From: CAYVMN01 sp043808585
GTDB taxonomy: Bacteria > Desulfobacterota > DSM-4660 > Desulfatiglandales > Desulfatiglandaceae
Reading direction: 5' to 3'
Assembly (NCBI GenBank): GCA_043808585.1
Contig: JAZDES010000025.1
Coordinates: 1 to 48,599 of the forward strand
DNA length: 48,599 nucleotides
The position numbers and the translations under genes are program-made. Shown here piece after piece: positions 35,469 through 42,601 of this stretch (positions are counted from its first letter, which is position 1; every line of letters starts with the position of its first letter). The notes under the pieces were generated by a model. That model was not told the origin of the DNA and ran no database searches. It saw nothing but the letters and a program-made list of their open reading frames with translations.

Positions 35469-38383
35469 CCATCATCCACGGCTTCCGGCTCCAAAGGGAA
35501 AAAGATATCAAGGAATTGAGAATCAGGGCCAGCATTTTCCACCATGTGAAGACCAGGGCCCAACTCCTGTCTCTTTCCAATGACGACGAAAACAAGGTCT
35601 TTGGCATAACCTTTCGCACACCCCCGTTTGATTCCACAGGTCTCCCCCACATATTAGAACACTCTGTGCTCTGCGGTTCCAGAAAATACCCGCTCAAGGA
35701 ACCCTTTGTGGAACTGCTGAAAGGCTCCCTTAAGACCTTTCTGAACGCCTTCACCTATCCAGACAGGACCTGCTATCCTGTGGCCAGCCAGAATCTTCAG
35801 GACTTCTACAACCTCATAGATGTTTACCTGGATGCTGTCCTCCATCCCCGACTTAGCCCTTATATCTTCCAGCAGGAAGGGTGGCACTTTGAACTGGAGG
35901 ACCGGGGCAACCCCCTTGTGTATAAGGGGATTGTCTTTAACGAGATGAAAGGGGCCTATTCATCCCCTGACATCCTCCTCTCGGAGCAATCCCTGCAGTC
36001 CCTCTTTCCTGATACCGCCTACTCATTTGATTCCGGCGGTGACCCAAAAAAGATCCCTGACCTTACCTTTGACCAGTTCCGCGCATTTCACGCCAGGTAC
36101 TATCATCCTTCCAATGCCCGCATCTATTTCTATGGTGACGACGACCCTGACGAGCGCCTGAGAATGACTGACGAATATCTCAGAGATTTCGATCCCCTCG
36201 AGATTGACTCTACCGTCAGGCTGCAGCCCCCTGTTATCATCCCAAAACACCTGCGCCGTTATTTTATGGCAGCAAGGGAAGAAGGGCGTGAACCGAAGGG
36301 AATGGTCACACTCAACTGGCTCCTACCGGAGACCAAAGATATCCAGGCCAACTTTGCCCTCCGCATACTGGAGTATATCCTGCTGGGTATGCCCGCCTCG
36401 CCACTGCGAAAGGCCCTGATAGACTCCCGCCTGGGGGAGGATATGGCAGGTGTAGGCCTCAGCACAGAACTGAGACAGATCTACTTCTCAACTGGGCTTA
36501 AAGGCATTGCCATGGAGAATGTTGGCAAGGTCGAGGCCCTTGTAATGGAAACCCTAACCACCCTGGGCGAAAAGGGCATAGACCCATTAACCGTGGAGGC
36601 GGCCCTCAACACTGTTGAATTTCGACTGAGAGAAAACAACACGGGACACTTTCCTCGTGGTCTCTTGCTCATGCTCCACGCCCTCACCACCTGGCTTTAC
36701 GACGGCGATCCGTTGGCGCTTCTGGCCTTTGAGCGACCCATGGAAGACATAAAATCATCTGCACGCAAGAACGCCTCCTTTTTTGAGCAGTTTATTGACC
36801 GATGCTTTGTAAGAAACCCCCATCGCACCACCCTTTCCCTCCAACCCGATTCTGAACTCCGAGAGAGGGAAGAGGCCGAAGAGAGAAAGCGATTGTCGGA
36901 GGCCCGCACCCGGATGACTCCGGCTGACATAGAGGCGGTGATAGAGAATACTCATTCCCTTAAACGGCTGCAAGAAACCCCAGACCCCCCTGAGGCGCTC
37001 AAGGCTATTCCTGTCTTAAAACTGGAGGACCTGGATAAGCAAAACAAAATTATCCCCTCCGCCTATTCTGAAATAAGAGAGACCAAGAACCTGTTCCACG
37101 ACCTCTTCACCAATAGTATCGTCTACCTTGACATCGGCTTTAACCTCCATACCTTGCCTGCCAGGTACCTCGCCTATGTGCCCCTCTTTGGAAGGGCCCT
37201 GGTTGAAATGGGAACAGAAGAGGAGGACTTCGTCTCTCTCACCCAGCGAATTAGCCGAAAAACCGGGGGGATCTTTCCGGTCTCATTCACTTCCCCTACC
37301 GTTAAGGCCGACCGTGGTGCAGCCTGGCTGTTCCTGCGTGGCAAGGCAATGATCGCTCAGGGCGAGGATCTGGTCCAAATCCTGCGAGACATCCTCCTCA
37401 AGGTTCGGCTGGACAACCAGGAACGGTTCCGTCAGATGGTCATGGAAGAAAAGGCAAGGCAGGAGCAGAAGTTGATCCCAAATGGGCATCAGTTCATAGA
37501 CCTGCGCCTCAGATCGCATTTTGGTGAGGCCCACTGGGCCGCAGAGCAGATGAGCGGGGTGAGCTATCTATTCTTTTTGAGAGAACTGGCGAGGGATTTT
37601 GATGAAAAATGGACCGAGGTCCTGGCTTCCCTTACGTATATCTGGCGCACCCTTGTAACCCGCAAATGCATCATCCTGAATACCACCCTTGACGAGGCGA
37701 GTTGGACCCGTTTCAGGCCCCTATTGGATGGACTCCTTGAAGAGCTGCCTGAAGTTGAGGGCGAGGAAGTCGACTGGCCAGCACCGGAAACGGCCGTTTT
37801 TGAGGGCATGACCATCTCTTCCCAGGTGAACTATGTGGGCAAGGCTGCAAATCTATACCAACTGGGTTACATCTATCACGGCTCGGCCAAGGTCGTCACC
37901 CGTTACCTTCGCAATACCTGGTTGTGGGACCGCATCAGGGTCCAGGGCGGGGCTTATGGGGCCTTTTGCCAGTTCGATCGCCTGTCGGGCGTGCTCACCT
38001 TTGTCTCCTATCGCGACCCCAATCTTACAGGTACCGTTGAAATCTTTGACCGGGCTGCCCACTTCTTGCGCGACACAACTCTTAGTGAAGAAGAGCTGCA
38101 TAAAGGCATTATCGGAGCCATCGGAGACCTCGACGCCCACATGCTCCCGGATACAAAGGGGTATACCTCCATGGTTCGTCATCTCATTGGAGATACAGAC
38201 GAGGCGCGCCAGCAGATGCGGGATGAAATCCTGGGGACGAATATAGCCGACTTTAAATCCTTTTCACAGATACTGGAGCGCGTAAAAGACGCCGGAGTAA
38301 TAAAGGTGCTCGGCTCCCCCACCGCTATCGAATCCGCTAACGCAGAAATACCAGGGTGGCTTCAAGTGGTCAATGTACTCTAA
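35465..38383 (+). CDS. PreP-type M16C metallopeptidase (presequence protease family)
   Basis: A 972-residue cytoplasmic peptidase without a signal peptide. The zinc motif is HILEH (62-66) in GLPHILEHSVLCGSRKYPLKEPF, the invariant PreP/falcilysin signature. KGIVFNEMKGAYSSPD supplies the third zinc ligand. The M16C-associated linker region lies around 470-520, and the second half has the second catalytic-chamber residues near TRYLRNTWLWDRIRVQGGAYGAF. Such enzymes degrade short unstructured peptides inside a closed chamber. It is translationally coupled to the upstream aminotransferase, suggesting peptide or amino acid catabolism. Confidence 0.92.
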   Translation: MTIIHGFRLQREKDIKELRIRASIFHHVKTRAQLLSLSNDDENKVFGITFRTPPFDSTGLPHILEHSVLCGSRKYPLKEPFVELLKGSLKTFLNAFTYPDRTCYPVASQNLQDFYNLIDVYLDAVLHPRLSPYIFQQEGWHFELEDRGNPLVYKGIVFNEMKGAYSSPDILLSEQSLQSLFPDTAYSFDSGGDPKKIPDLTFDQFRAFHARYYHPSNARIYFYGDDDPDERLRMTDEYLRDFDPLEIDSTVRLQPPVIIPKHLRRYFMAAREEGREPKGMVTLNWLLPETKDIQANFALRILEYILLGMPASPLRKALIDSRLGEDMAGVGLSTELRQIYFSTGLKGIAMENVGKVEALVMETLTTLGEKGIDPLTVEAALNTVEFRLRENNTGHFPRGLLLMLHALTTWLYDGDPLALLAFERPMEDIKSSARKNASFFEQFIDRCFVRNPHRTTLSLQPDSELREREEAEERKRLSEARTRMTPADIEAVIENTHSLKRLQETPDPPEALKAIPVLKLEDLDKQNKIIPSAYSEIRETKNLFHDLFTNSIVYLDIGFNLHTLPARYLAYVPLFGRALVEMGTEEEDFVSLTQRISRKTGGIFPVSFTSPTVKADRGAAWLFLRGKAMIAQGEDLVQILRDILLKVRLDNQERFRQMVMEEKARQEQKLIPNGHQFIDLRLRSHFGEAHWAAEQMSGVSYLFFLRELARDFDEKWTEVLASLTYIWRTLVTRKCIILNTTLDEASWTRFRPLLDGLLEELPEVEGEEVDWPAPETAVFEGMTISSQVNYVGKAANLYQLGYIYHGSAKVVTRYLRNTWLWDRIRVQGGAYGAFCQFDRLSGVLTFVSYRDPNLTGTVEIFDRAAHFLRDTTLSEEELHKGIIGAIGDLDAHMLPDTKGYTSMVRHLIGDTDEARQQMRDEILGTNIADFKSFSQILERVKDAGVIKVLGSPTAIESANAEIPGWLQVVNVL

Positions 38384-38412
38384 TAGGCCGTATGTCCCCT
38401 AAGTCCACTGAT

Positions 38413-40050
38413 TCACCGCACACGCAATGATGGTTCCGAGCGCAACCAGTCGATCCCGTCGATCAGCTCCTGCTGGCGATCGACCATTGGCACTTCGATC
38501 AACGAGGGTCGATTCACAGAAAGGGCCTCCTGGAAAATGGCCTTGAAGTCAGAAAGGTTGTCAACACGCCTTCCGTAGGCCCCAAAGGATTCTGCAAACT
38601 GAACGAAGTCGGGATTGTGTAAATCGGCATCTATAATGCGGCCGTCGTAATATTTCTGCTGCGAGCCTTTGATCGAGCTAAGGCACCGGTCGTTCACAAC
38701 GATCGTGACCACATTCATGCCGTATTTCATCGCCGTAGATAGCTCAGGGGAACCCATCATGAAGCCGCCGTCGCCCGTAAGACATACAACCGGTTTTTCA
38801 GGGTGAGCAGCCTTCGCACCGAGCGCCGCAGGAAAGGCGTATCCCAGTGAAACACTGACATTTGGGAAAAGAAAAGCGGATGGGTCGGAGACGGGAAACT
38901 CGTCGAGAGTTGCATAGCCGATTGCGTGGACATCAACAGAGAGGATTCCGTCTTCGGGAAGGACTTCCCGGATCTCGGCTAGGAGCGGTATTGGCGGCTG
39001 CGCAGCGAATTTCTTTCGAAAGCCCTGCAAGGGTTTTTTCCACGCGTTCTGTCTTTGTTCAGTATTCTCGATAAATGCCCTCAGGGTTGCCTTCAGATCT
39101 CCGAGGACGCTGAAATCACAGGGATATTCTGAGCCGATTTCCCTCGGGTCCTCATCGATCTGGATGATGGGCCGGGGTGGCTCCAGGGACCAGGAGAGCG
39201 TGTCCAGGGATGTAAAGCGAGGGCCGACGGCAAGGGTACAGTCGGCGATTTTCATCGCCTCACGGGCGAGGAAACGATTACAGTGTGAGAGGGCGAGAGG
39301 GTGGTCTTCCCGGAGGGCGCCTTTGGCGCATCTCGTCACTGCCACCGGGGCGTTCAGCTTCTCCGCGAGCAACCGCAACTCCTCGCGTGCGCCGGCATGG
39401 ATGACGGCAGAACCCGCGAAAATCATCGGCATCCGCGCCTGATTGAGGGCTTCCGAGGCAGCCCGGATGGCATTGGGATCCGGATTTGCAGCCGGTGTCC
39501 GGCCAACCATGGGGGGAACATCCGCCTTTCCGGAATCGCTCAAGACGTCGTCCGGGAACTCCAGCACCACGGGCCCAGGGCGGCCTGAACGAAGGGCGCG
39601 AAACGCCTCAACCACAACCTTCGGGATCTCGTCATGGCTTCGGGCAATAGCGCAATACTTTGTAATCGGCCTGAAGAATGCCATTTGATCCAAACCATGG
39701 AACATCTTCGCCGGCTCTTTGTCATAGTACCTTGAATGACTCTGTCCCGTGATCAGCAGCACCGGCATGCAATCAGTGAAGGCCTCCAGGATCCCTGTGG
39801 CAGCATTAGTGGCGCCAGGCCCTGGCACTGTGACCGCGACGCCAACCTCACCCGTTGCCCGGGCGAAACCGCCTGCCATCAAGGTAGAAGCGTACTCGTG
39901 GCGCACGAGATAGTGATCTATTGCCCCCCCTCCGCGACGGAAAATTGCATCGTAGATTTGAAGGTTCTGCACCCCGGGCATCCCAAAGACGCAACGGACG
40001 CCCTGCGCTTTCAGACACTCAATAAGAAGATCTCCACCTTTCATAGACAC
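38413..40050 (-). CDS. Thiamine diphosphate-dependent enzyme of the acetolactate synthase-like family
   Basis: A 545-residue three-domain ThDP enzyme. The catalytic glutamate is E52 in VRHEYASTLMAGGFAR. The ThDP/Mg2+ motif runs from GDGG (426-429) to N453 in VVNDRCLSS. The central domain (about 190-330) is FAD/NAD-like. It looks like an IlvB or glyoxylate carboligase relative, but no small regulatory subunit gene is adjacent. Active-site residues that separate acetolactate synthase from decarboxylases cannot be judged without alignment. The gene appears somewhat more GC-rich than its neighbours, so recent acquisition is possible. It runs convergent to the M16C peptidase gene. Confidence 0.82.
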   Translation of the reverse strand: MSMKGGDLLIECLKAQGVRCVFGMPGVQNLQIYDAIFRRGGGAIDHYLVRHEYASTLMAGGFARATGEVGVAVTVPGPGATNAATGILEAFTDCMPVLLITGQSHSRYYDKEPAKMFHGLDQMAFFRPITKYCAIARSHDEIPKVVVEAFRALRSGRPGPVVLEFPDDVLSDSGKADVPPMVGRTPAANPDPNAIRAASEALNQARMPMIFAGSAVIHAGAREELRLLAEKLNAPVAVTRCAKGALREDHPLALSHCNRFLAREAMKIADCTLAVGPRFTSLDTLSWSLEPPRPIIQIDEDPREIGSEYPCDFSVLGDLKATLRAFIENTEQRQNAWKKPLQGFRKKFAAQPPIPLLAEIREVLPEDGILSVDVHAIGYATLDEFPVSDPSAFLFPNVSVSLGYAFPAALGAKAAHPEKPVVCLTGDGGFMMGSPELSTAMKYGMNVVTIVVNDRCLSSIKGSQQKYYDGRIIDADLHNPDFVQFAESFGAYGRRVDNLSDFKAIFQEALSVNRPSLIEVPMVDRQQELIDGIDWLRSEPSLRVR

Positions 40051-40236
40051 GATTATTATACCCCCCTCTTCTCATGATTCATTCAATTCACTTCCGCACT
40101 CCTGCCCCTACCTTAACGTAATGACCCGGAACACCCTTCCTACCAACCGTTCCAATAGATCGCCTTCTCTACCAGCGGCTCGCTTTGAAAAAGTCAGATC
40201 TCACAATGCTTCCAGCCCTCCGAGTGGACCGACGGG

Positions 40237-40572
40237 TTATACCCCGGCTTCACGTTGGAGCTGTGACTCAAGGTTCTTCGATGGGATGATTCTCTGTTCA
40301 ATGTCCTGCCAAATTTTTCGCCTTATGATTCGCAGGTCATGTTCAGACTGCAAATTGAGCCAGAATTGAGCCTCAACTCCAAAATACCGTTGTAGCCTAA
40401 GGGCAGTGTCAGCCGTAATTGCACGTTTTCCGTTAACGATCTCACTTACCCTGTTTGGAGGTACGGCAAGATCTCGTGCAAGTTGATTAATGCTGATGCC
40501 CAACGGCTCCATAAAATCCTCCCGCAGAATTTCGCCAGGTGTAATCGGATCAAGAAGGTCTTTTGTGCTCAT
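40237..40572 (-). CDS. higA: HigA-type antitoxin (module 1)
   Basis: A 111-residue XRE-family DNA-binding antitoxin. It has the HigA/VapI signature PITPGEILREDFMEPLGISINQLARDLAVPPNRVSEIVNGKRAITADTALRLQRYFG, with the helix-turn-helix at about residues 27-60 and FWLNLQSEHDL after it. It neutralises the HigB toxin encoded 9 bases upstream and is expected to repress the shared promoter at 40867-40895. The order toxin then antitoxin is the usual higBA arrangement. The C-terminal 25 residues are extended compared with module 2. Confidence 0.9.
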   Translation of the reverse strand: MSTKDLLDPITPGEILREDFMEPLGISINQLARDLAVPPNRVSEIVNGKRAITADTALRLQRYFGVEAQFWLNLQSEHDLRIIRRKIWQDIEQRIIPSKNLESQLQREAGV

Positions 40573-40581
40573 TTATGCACC

Positions 40582-40860
40582 TCAATGATAATCAACAATT
40601 TCACCGTTGTAAGCATGGTCATCACGCCATTCAAAGCAAATGCGCCATTGTTTGTTGATACTAATTGCATATTGCCCTTTTCTGTTTCCATGCAAGGCAT
40701 GGAATTTATTACCCGGGTTTCGCATCAGGGCTTCTAAACTAGGAGCAGCGTGCAAAACCATCAGTCGTTTTCTGGCCGGCCGCTCAAAAGACTGAAAGCG
40801 GCGTACTCTTATATCGTTAAACAGTTTTTCGGTATCTCGGCCGCAAAATGTTTTGATCAT
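40582..40860 (-). CDS. higB: HigB-type RelE/ParE superfamily toxin (module 1)
   Basis: A 92-residue toxin. The pattern MIKTFCGRDTEKLFND at the start, ARKRLMVLHAAPSLEALMRNPGNKFHALHGNRKGQYAISINKQWRICFEW in the middle and the C-terminal Y-H pair match HigB (plasmid maintenance system killer family). These toxins cleave mRNA at the ribosome. The ATG lies 6 bases after the predicted -10 hexamer, so the transcript is leaderless or starts just inside the gene. All usual conserved residues (Arg-Lys-Gly, WRICF) are present, so the toxin looks intact. Confidence 0.9.
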   Translation of the reverse strand: MIKTFCGRDTEKLFNDIRVRRFQSFERPARKRLMVLHAAPSLEALMRNPGNKFHALHGNRKGQYAISINKQWRICFEWRDDHAYNGEIVDYH

Positions 40861-40866
40861 ATAAAG

Positions 40867-40895
40867 ATGATATTACGGCTTCCGTAATATGTCAA
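40867..40895 (-). promoter_or_regulatory. higBA module 1 promoter with palindromic operator
   Basis: On the minus strand, -35 TTGACA (40890-40895), 17-base spacer, -10 TATCAT (40867-40872). The spacer holds a perfect inverted repeat with arms ATATTACGG (40870-40878) and CCGTAATAT (40882-40890) around a 3-base centre, a likely HigA operator. Confidence 0.75.
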
Positions 40896-40939
40896 GCATA
40901 TTATTGGAACCTGTTTCCCGTCCCGCTCCCGTTCCCGCG

Positions 40940-41362
40940 GGTCGGACCAAGCCATCAGTCCTGGCCGCAATCAACTGAATCGATTTCGGGATGCTATCTC
41001 TGTCGCCACTGTCCCTGACCAGAAGATGGATGTGATTGAAGGTTGCCATATAGTTGAGCACGCTCAGACCATAGCGCTTCCTGGCCTCAAAAAGCCACTT
41101 AAGCCAACGGCGGCAGTCTCTGGCAAACTTGAGAAGGAACTCCTTCTTATGACACTGATGAGTGATTTACCCCGTTAAATTCGAAGATTATTTAACTGGG
41201 GTATGCCAGACACAGCCGGGTACGTAATGCCTGTTTGCTCGCGGAATAAAGTTTCATTCTTAAAAAATCATTTTCGGGGCCAAAAACATTGCTTTAAGGG
41301 CTAAAATTGTCCAATCTAAAGACCTTTCACCCTTTAATTCAACAACTTGCCTTGGTCCGACC
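40940..41362 (-). mobile_element. Internally deleted RAYT element with terminal inverted repeats, copy 1
   Basis: The ends GGTCGGACCAAG (40940-40951) and CTTGGTCCGACC (41351-41362) are perfect 12-bp inverted repeats. Inside lies a truncated REP-associated transposase frame on the minus strand. Positions 41063-41360 match 48003-48300 of copy 2 with about 7 mismatches in 298 bases and no gaps. The left end begins 80 bases upstream of higB module 1, and the right end abuts an IS110 remnant. I see no target duplication. Confidence 0.75.
40955..41166 (-). pseudogene. REP-associated tyrosine transposase (Y1_Tnp) fragment, copy 1
   Basis: An open frame reads ITHQCHKKEFLLKFARDC, then NYMATFNHIHLLVRDSGDRDS and IPKSIQLIAARTDG. 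These are the core blocks of a RAYT protein, including the HxH (HIH) metal motif of HUH endonucleases. The N-terminal methionine segment is missing, with an in-frame TAA just upstream at 41167-41169. The sequence breaks off before the catalytic tyrosine block (normally near EYNQRK). The reading frame then runs out of the element to a stop near 40873. The protein cannot be active. Confidence 0.75.
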
Positions 41363-41365
41363 CCA

Positions 41366-41536
41366 AACCAAAAACACTTTATAGCCTATTACACCAACAC
41401 CCTTAAAGGCCGAGAAAGAGAAAAGGGTATAAAGACCAAGATGAGAGTAAAACTGGCTGCCAAGATGCTGGTGATTGCATGGACCTTAATGAAGAAGAAA
41501 GAACCGTTTGATCCAGTCTATCTCAGGATAGAGTAA
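41366..41536 (+). pseudogene. C-terminal remnant of an IS110-type transposase
   Basis: The last 56 codons of a transposase survive: HFIAYYTNTLKGREREKG, then KMRVKLAAKMLVIAWTLMKKKEPFDPVYL, then TAA. This resembles the end of IS110/IS116 (Transposase_20) enzymes, where a YY-x-LK block and a helical RK-x-A-x-x-L-x-I-x-W tail are usual. The 5' part is gone; the remnant begins 3 bases after the terminal repeat of RAYT element copy 1, so that insertion or a linked deletion probably removed it. Family assignment is by pattern only. Confidence 0.55.
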
Positions 41537-42064
41537 AACAGGACTTCCAATTTCGGCGAGAGAGCCCGATTACGAACGTTGAGGCCATTCTAGGATCTCG
41601 GGAGGGACCCTGTCGGACCCTTCGGGCCAACCGGGCAGGCAATACAGGCTTACTTTTGGAAATAGGTTTATAATGGGGCCGTCCCCTGCCCGCCGTCTTT
41701 TTGGCGGGGCTGAACTTTACACCCTGGATAAGGGATGATTGGCGACTGCCGCCCGCCGTCTCGACAGAACAGTGCCGCGGGCAGCTCGTGTGGTATGCCG
41801 GATAGATGTAACGATTAGGTGCCCCGATTTTATCGGGGTTCATGAGTAGCGAGAAACTCACCGAAAACTTCTTAAAGATCTTCAGGATCAACGGAAGAGG
41901 TTTGTCCACAATTCAAGGAATCTTCTAACTCTTAGATATCAACTCTTATTCGTTTTTTCTTGGCAGGAGAATATAGGATTGTCCCCCACCCTCCGACTTA
42001 AACGCAAGCGAAAAAAAATGTGTTTTTTCTCTTGACTAACCCTTCGATGGCTGACCCTTTGTAA
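41537..42064. other. Non-coding stretch with GC-rich hairpins after the IS remnant
   Basis: A 387-base minus-strand frame exists here, but its product is low in structure and has no ribosome site, so I do not call it. Two hairpins stand out: CCCGCC (41689-41694) with GGCGGG (41703-41708), and CCCCGAT (41822-41828) with ATCGGGG (41832-41838) on a TTT loop. The stretch may be the 3' flank of the IS110-like element plus unrelated decayed sequence. Confidence 0.4.
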
Positions 42065-42433
42065 TTAACCTAGAAGTTGAATTATTTTGACCAGCACAAC
42101 TGTTTCAATGTAATTGAGATCGAGGGGTTTGGTTATATAGTCGTCGGCGCCTAATTGAAGGGCTCTTATGGCCAGTTCTTCGTCGATTACGGCTGTGACC
42201 ATCACGACGACAGTCTTCGGATTGAGCTTCTTGATTTCCTTCAGGCAATCCATGCCACCCATACCCGGCATAAGGATGTCAAGCAACACGATATGGGGGT
42301 CCACCTTTTTCACCTTCTCGATGGCTTCCATGCCATTCGTAGCGGTGTAGACTTCATACTTTTTCGAGCCCAGAAACTTCTTTAATAGTCGCACGACATG
42401 GCTTTCGTCATCGACAACGAGAATCTTTTCCAT
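42065..42433 (-). CDS. Single-domain response regulator (CheY-like)
   Basis: A 122-residue receiver domain with no output domain. The acidic pocket is D8-D9, the phosphoacceptor D52 sits in IVLLDILMPGMGG, and the switch threonine lies in VVMVTAVIDEE. The conserved lysine is in YITKPLDL. A GGGAGG ribosome site precedes the ATG. It lies 168 bases downstream of the PAS histidine kinase on the same strand and is its probable partner. With no effector domain it must act by protein contact or as a phosphate relay. Confidence 0.9.
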   Translation of the reverse strand: MEKILVVDDESHVVRLLKKFLGSKKYEVYTATNGMEAIEKVKKVDPHIVLLDILMPGMGGMDCLKEIKKLNPKTVVVMVTAVIDEELAIRALQLGADDYITKPLDLNYIETVVLVKIIQLLG

Positions 42434-42601
42434 AAATATAACCTCCCATCTTAATCATTTTCTTATATATCCTAAGACTCTATATTCCGGAAAGAAATTG
42501 AATTAATGTGCGATGTCAAGCAGTTACATAACGCCTTTTTATGGGCTACGCTTTTTGGCCTCCTTTCTAAAATCCGCGTAGAACGCGGCTTTCCACAGTT
42601 T

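Noticed and set aside
40121..40369. A plus-strand frame over the end of higA module 1
   Set aside because: It overlaps a clearly conserved antitoxin gene on the other strand and has no family pattern.
41523..41909. A 128-residue minus-strand frame after the IS remnant
   Set aside because: It has no ribosome site and no recognisable fold. It crosses two hairpins and overlaps the stop of the IS110 remnant.
42571..42592. Terminator after the histidine kinase gene
   Set aside because: A CCGCG/CGCGG hairpin exists (42574-42588), but the stem has only 5 bp and no real T-run follows on the minus strand.
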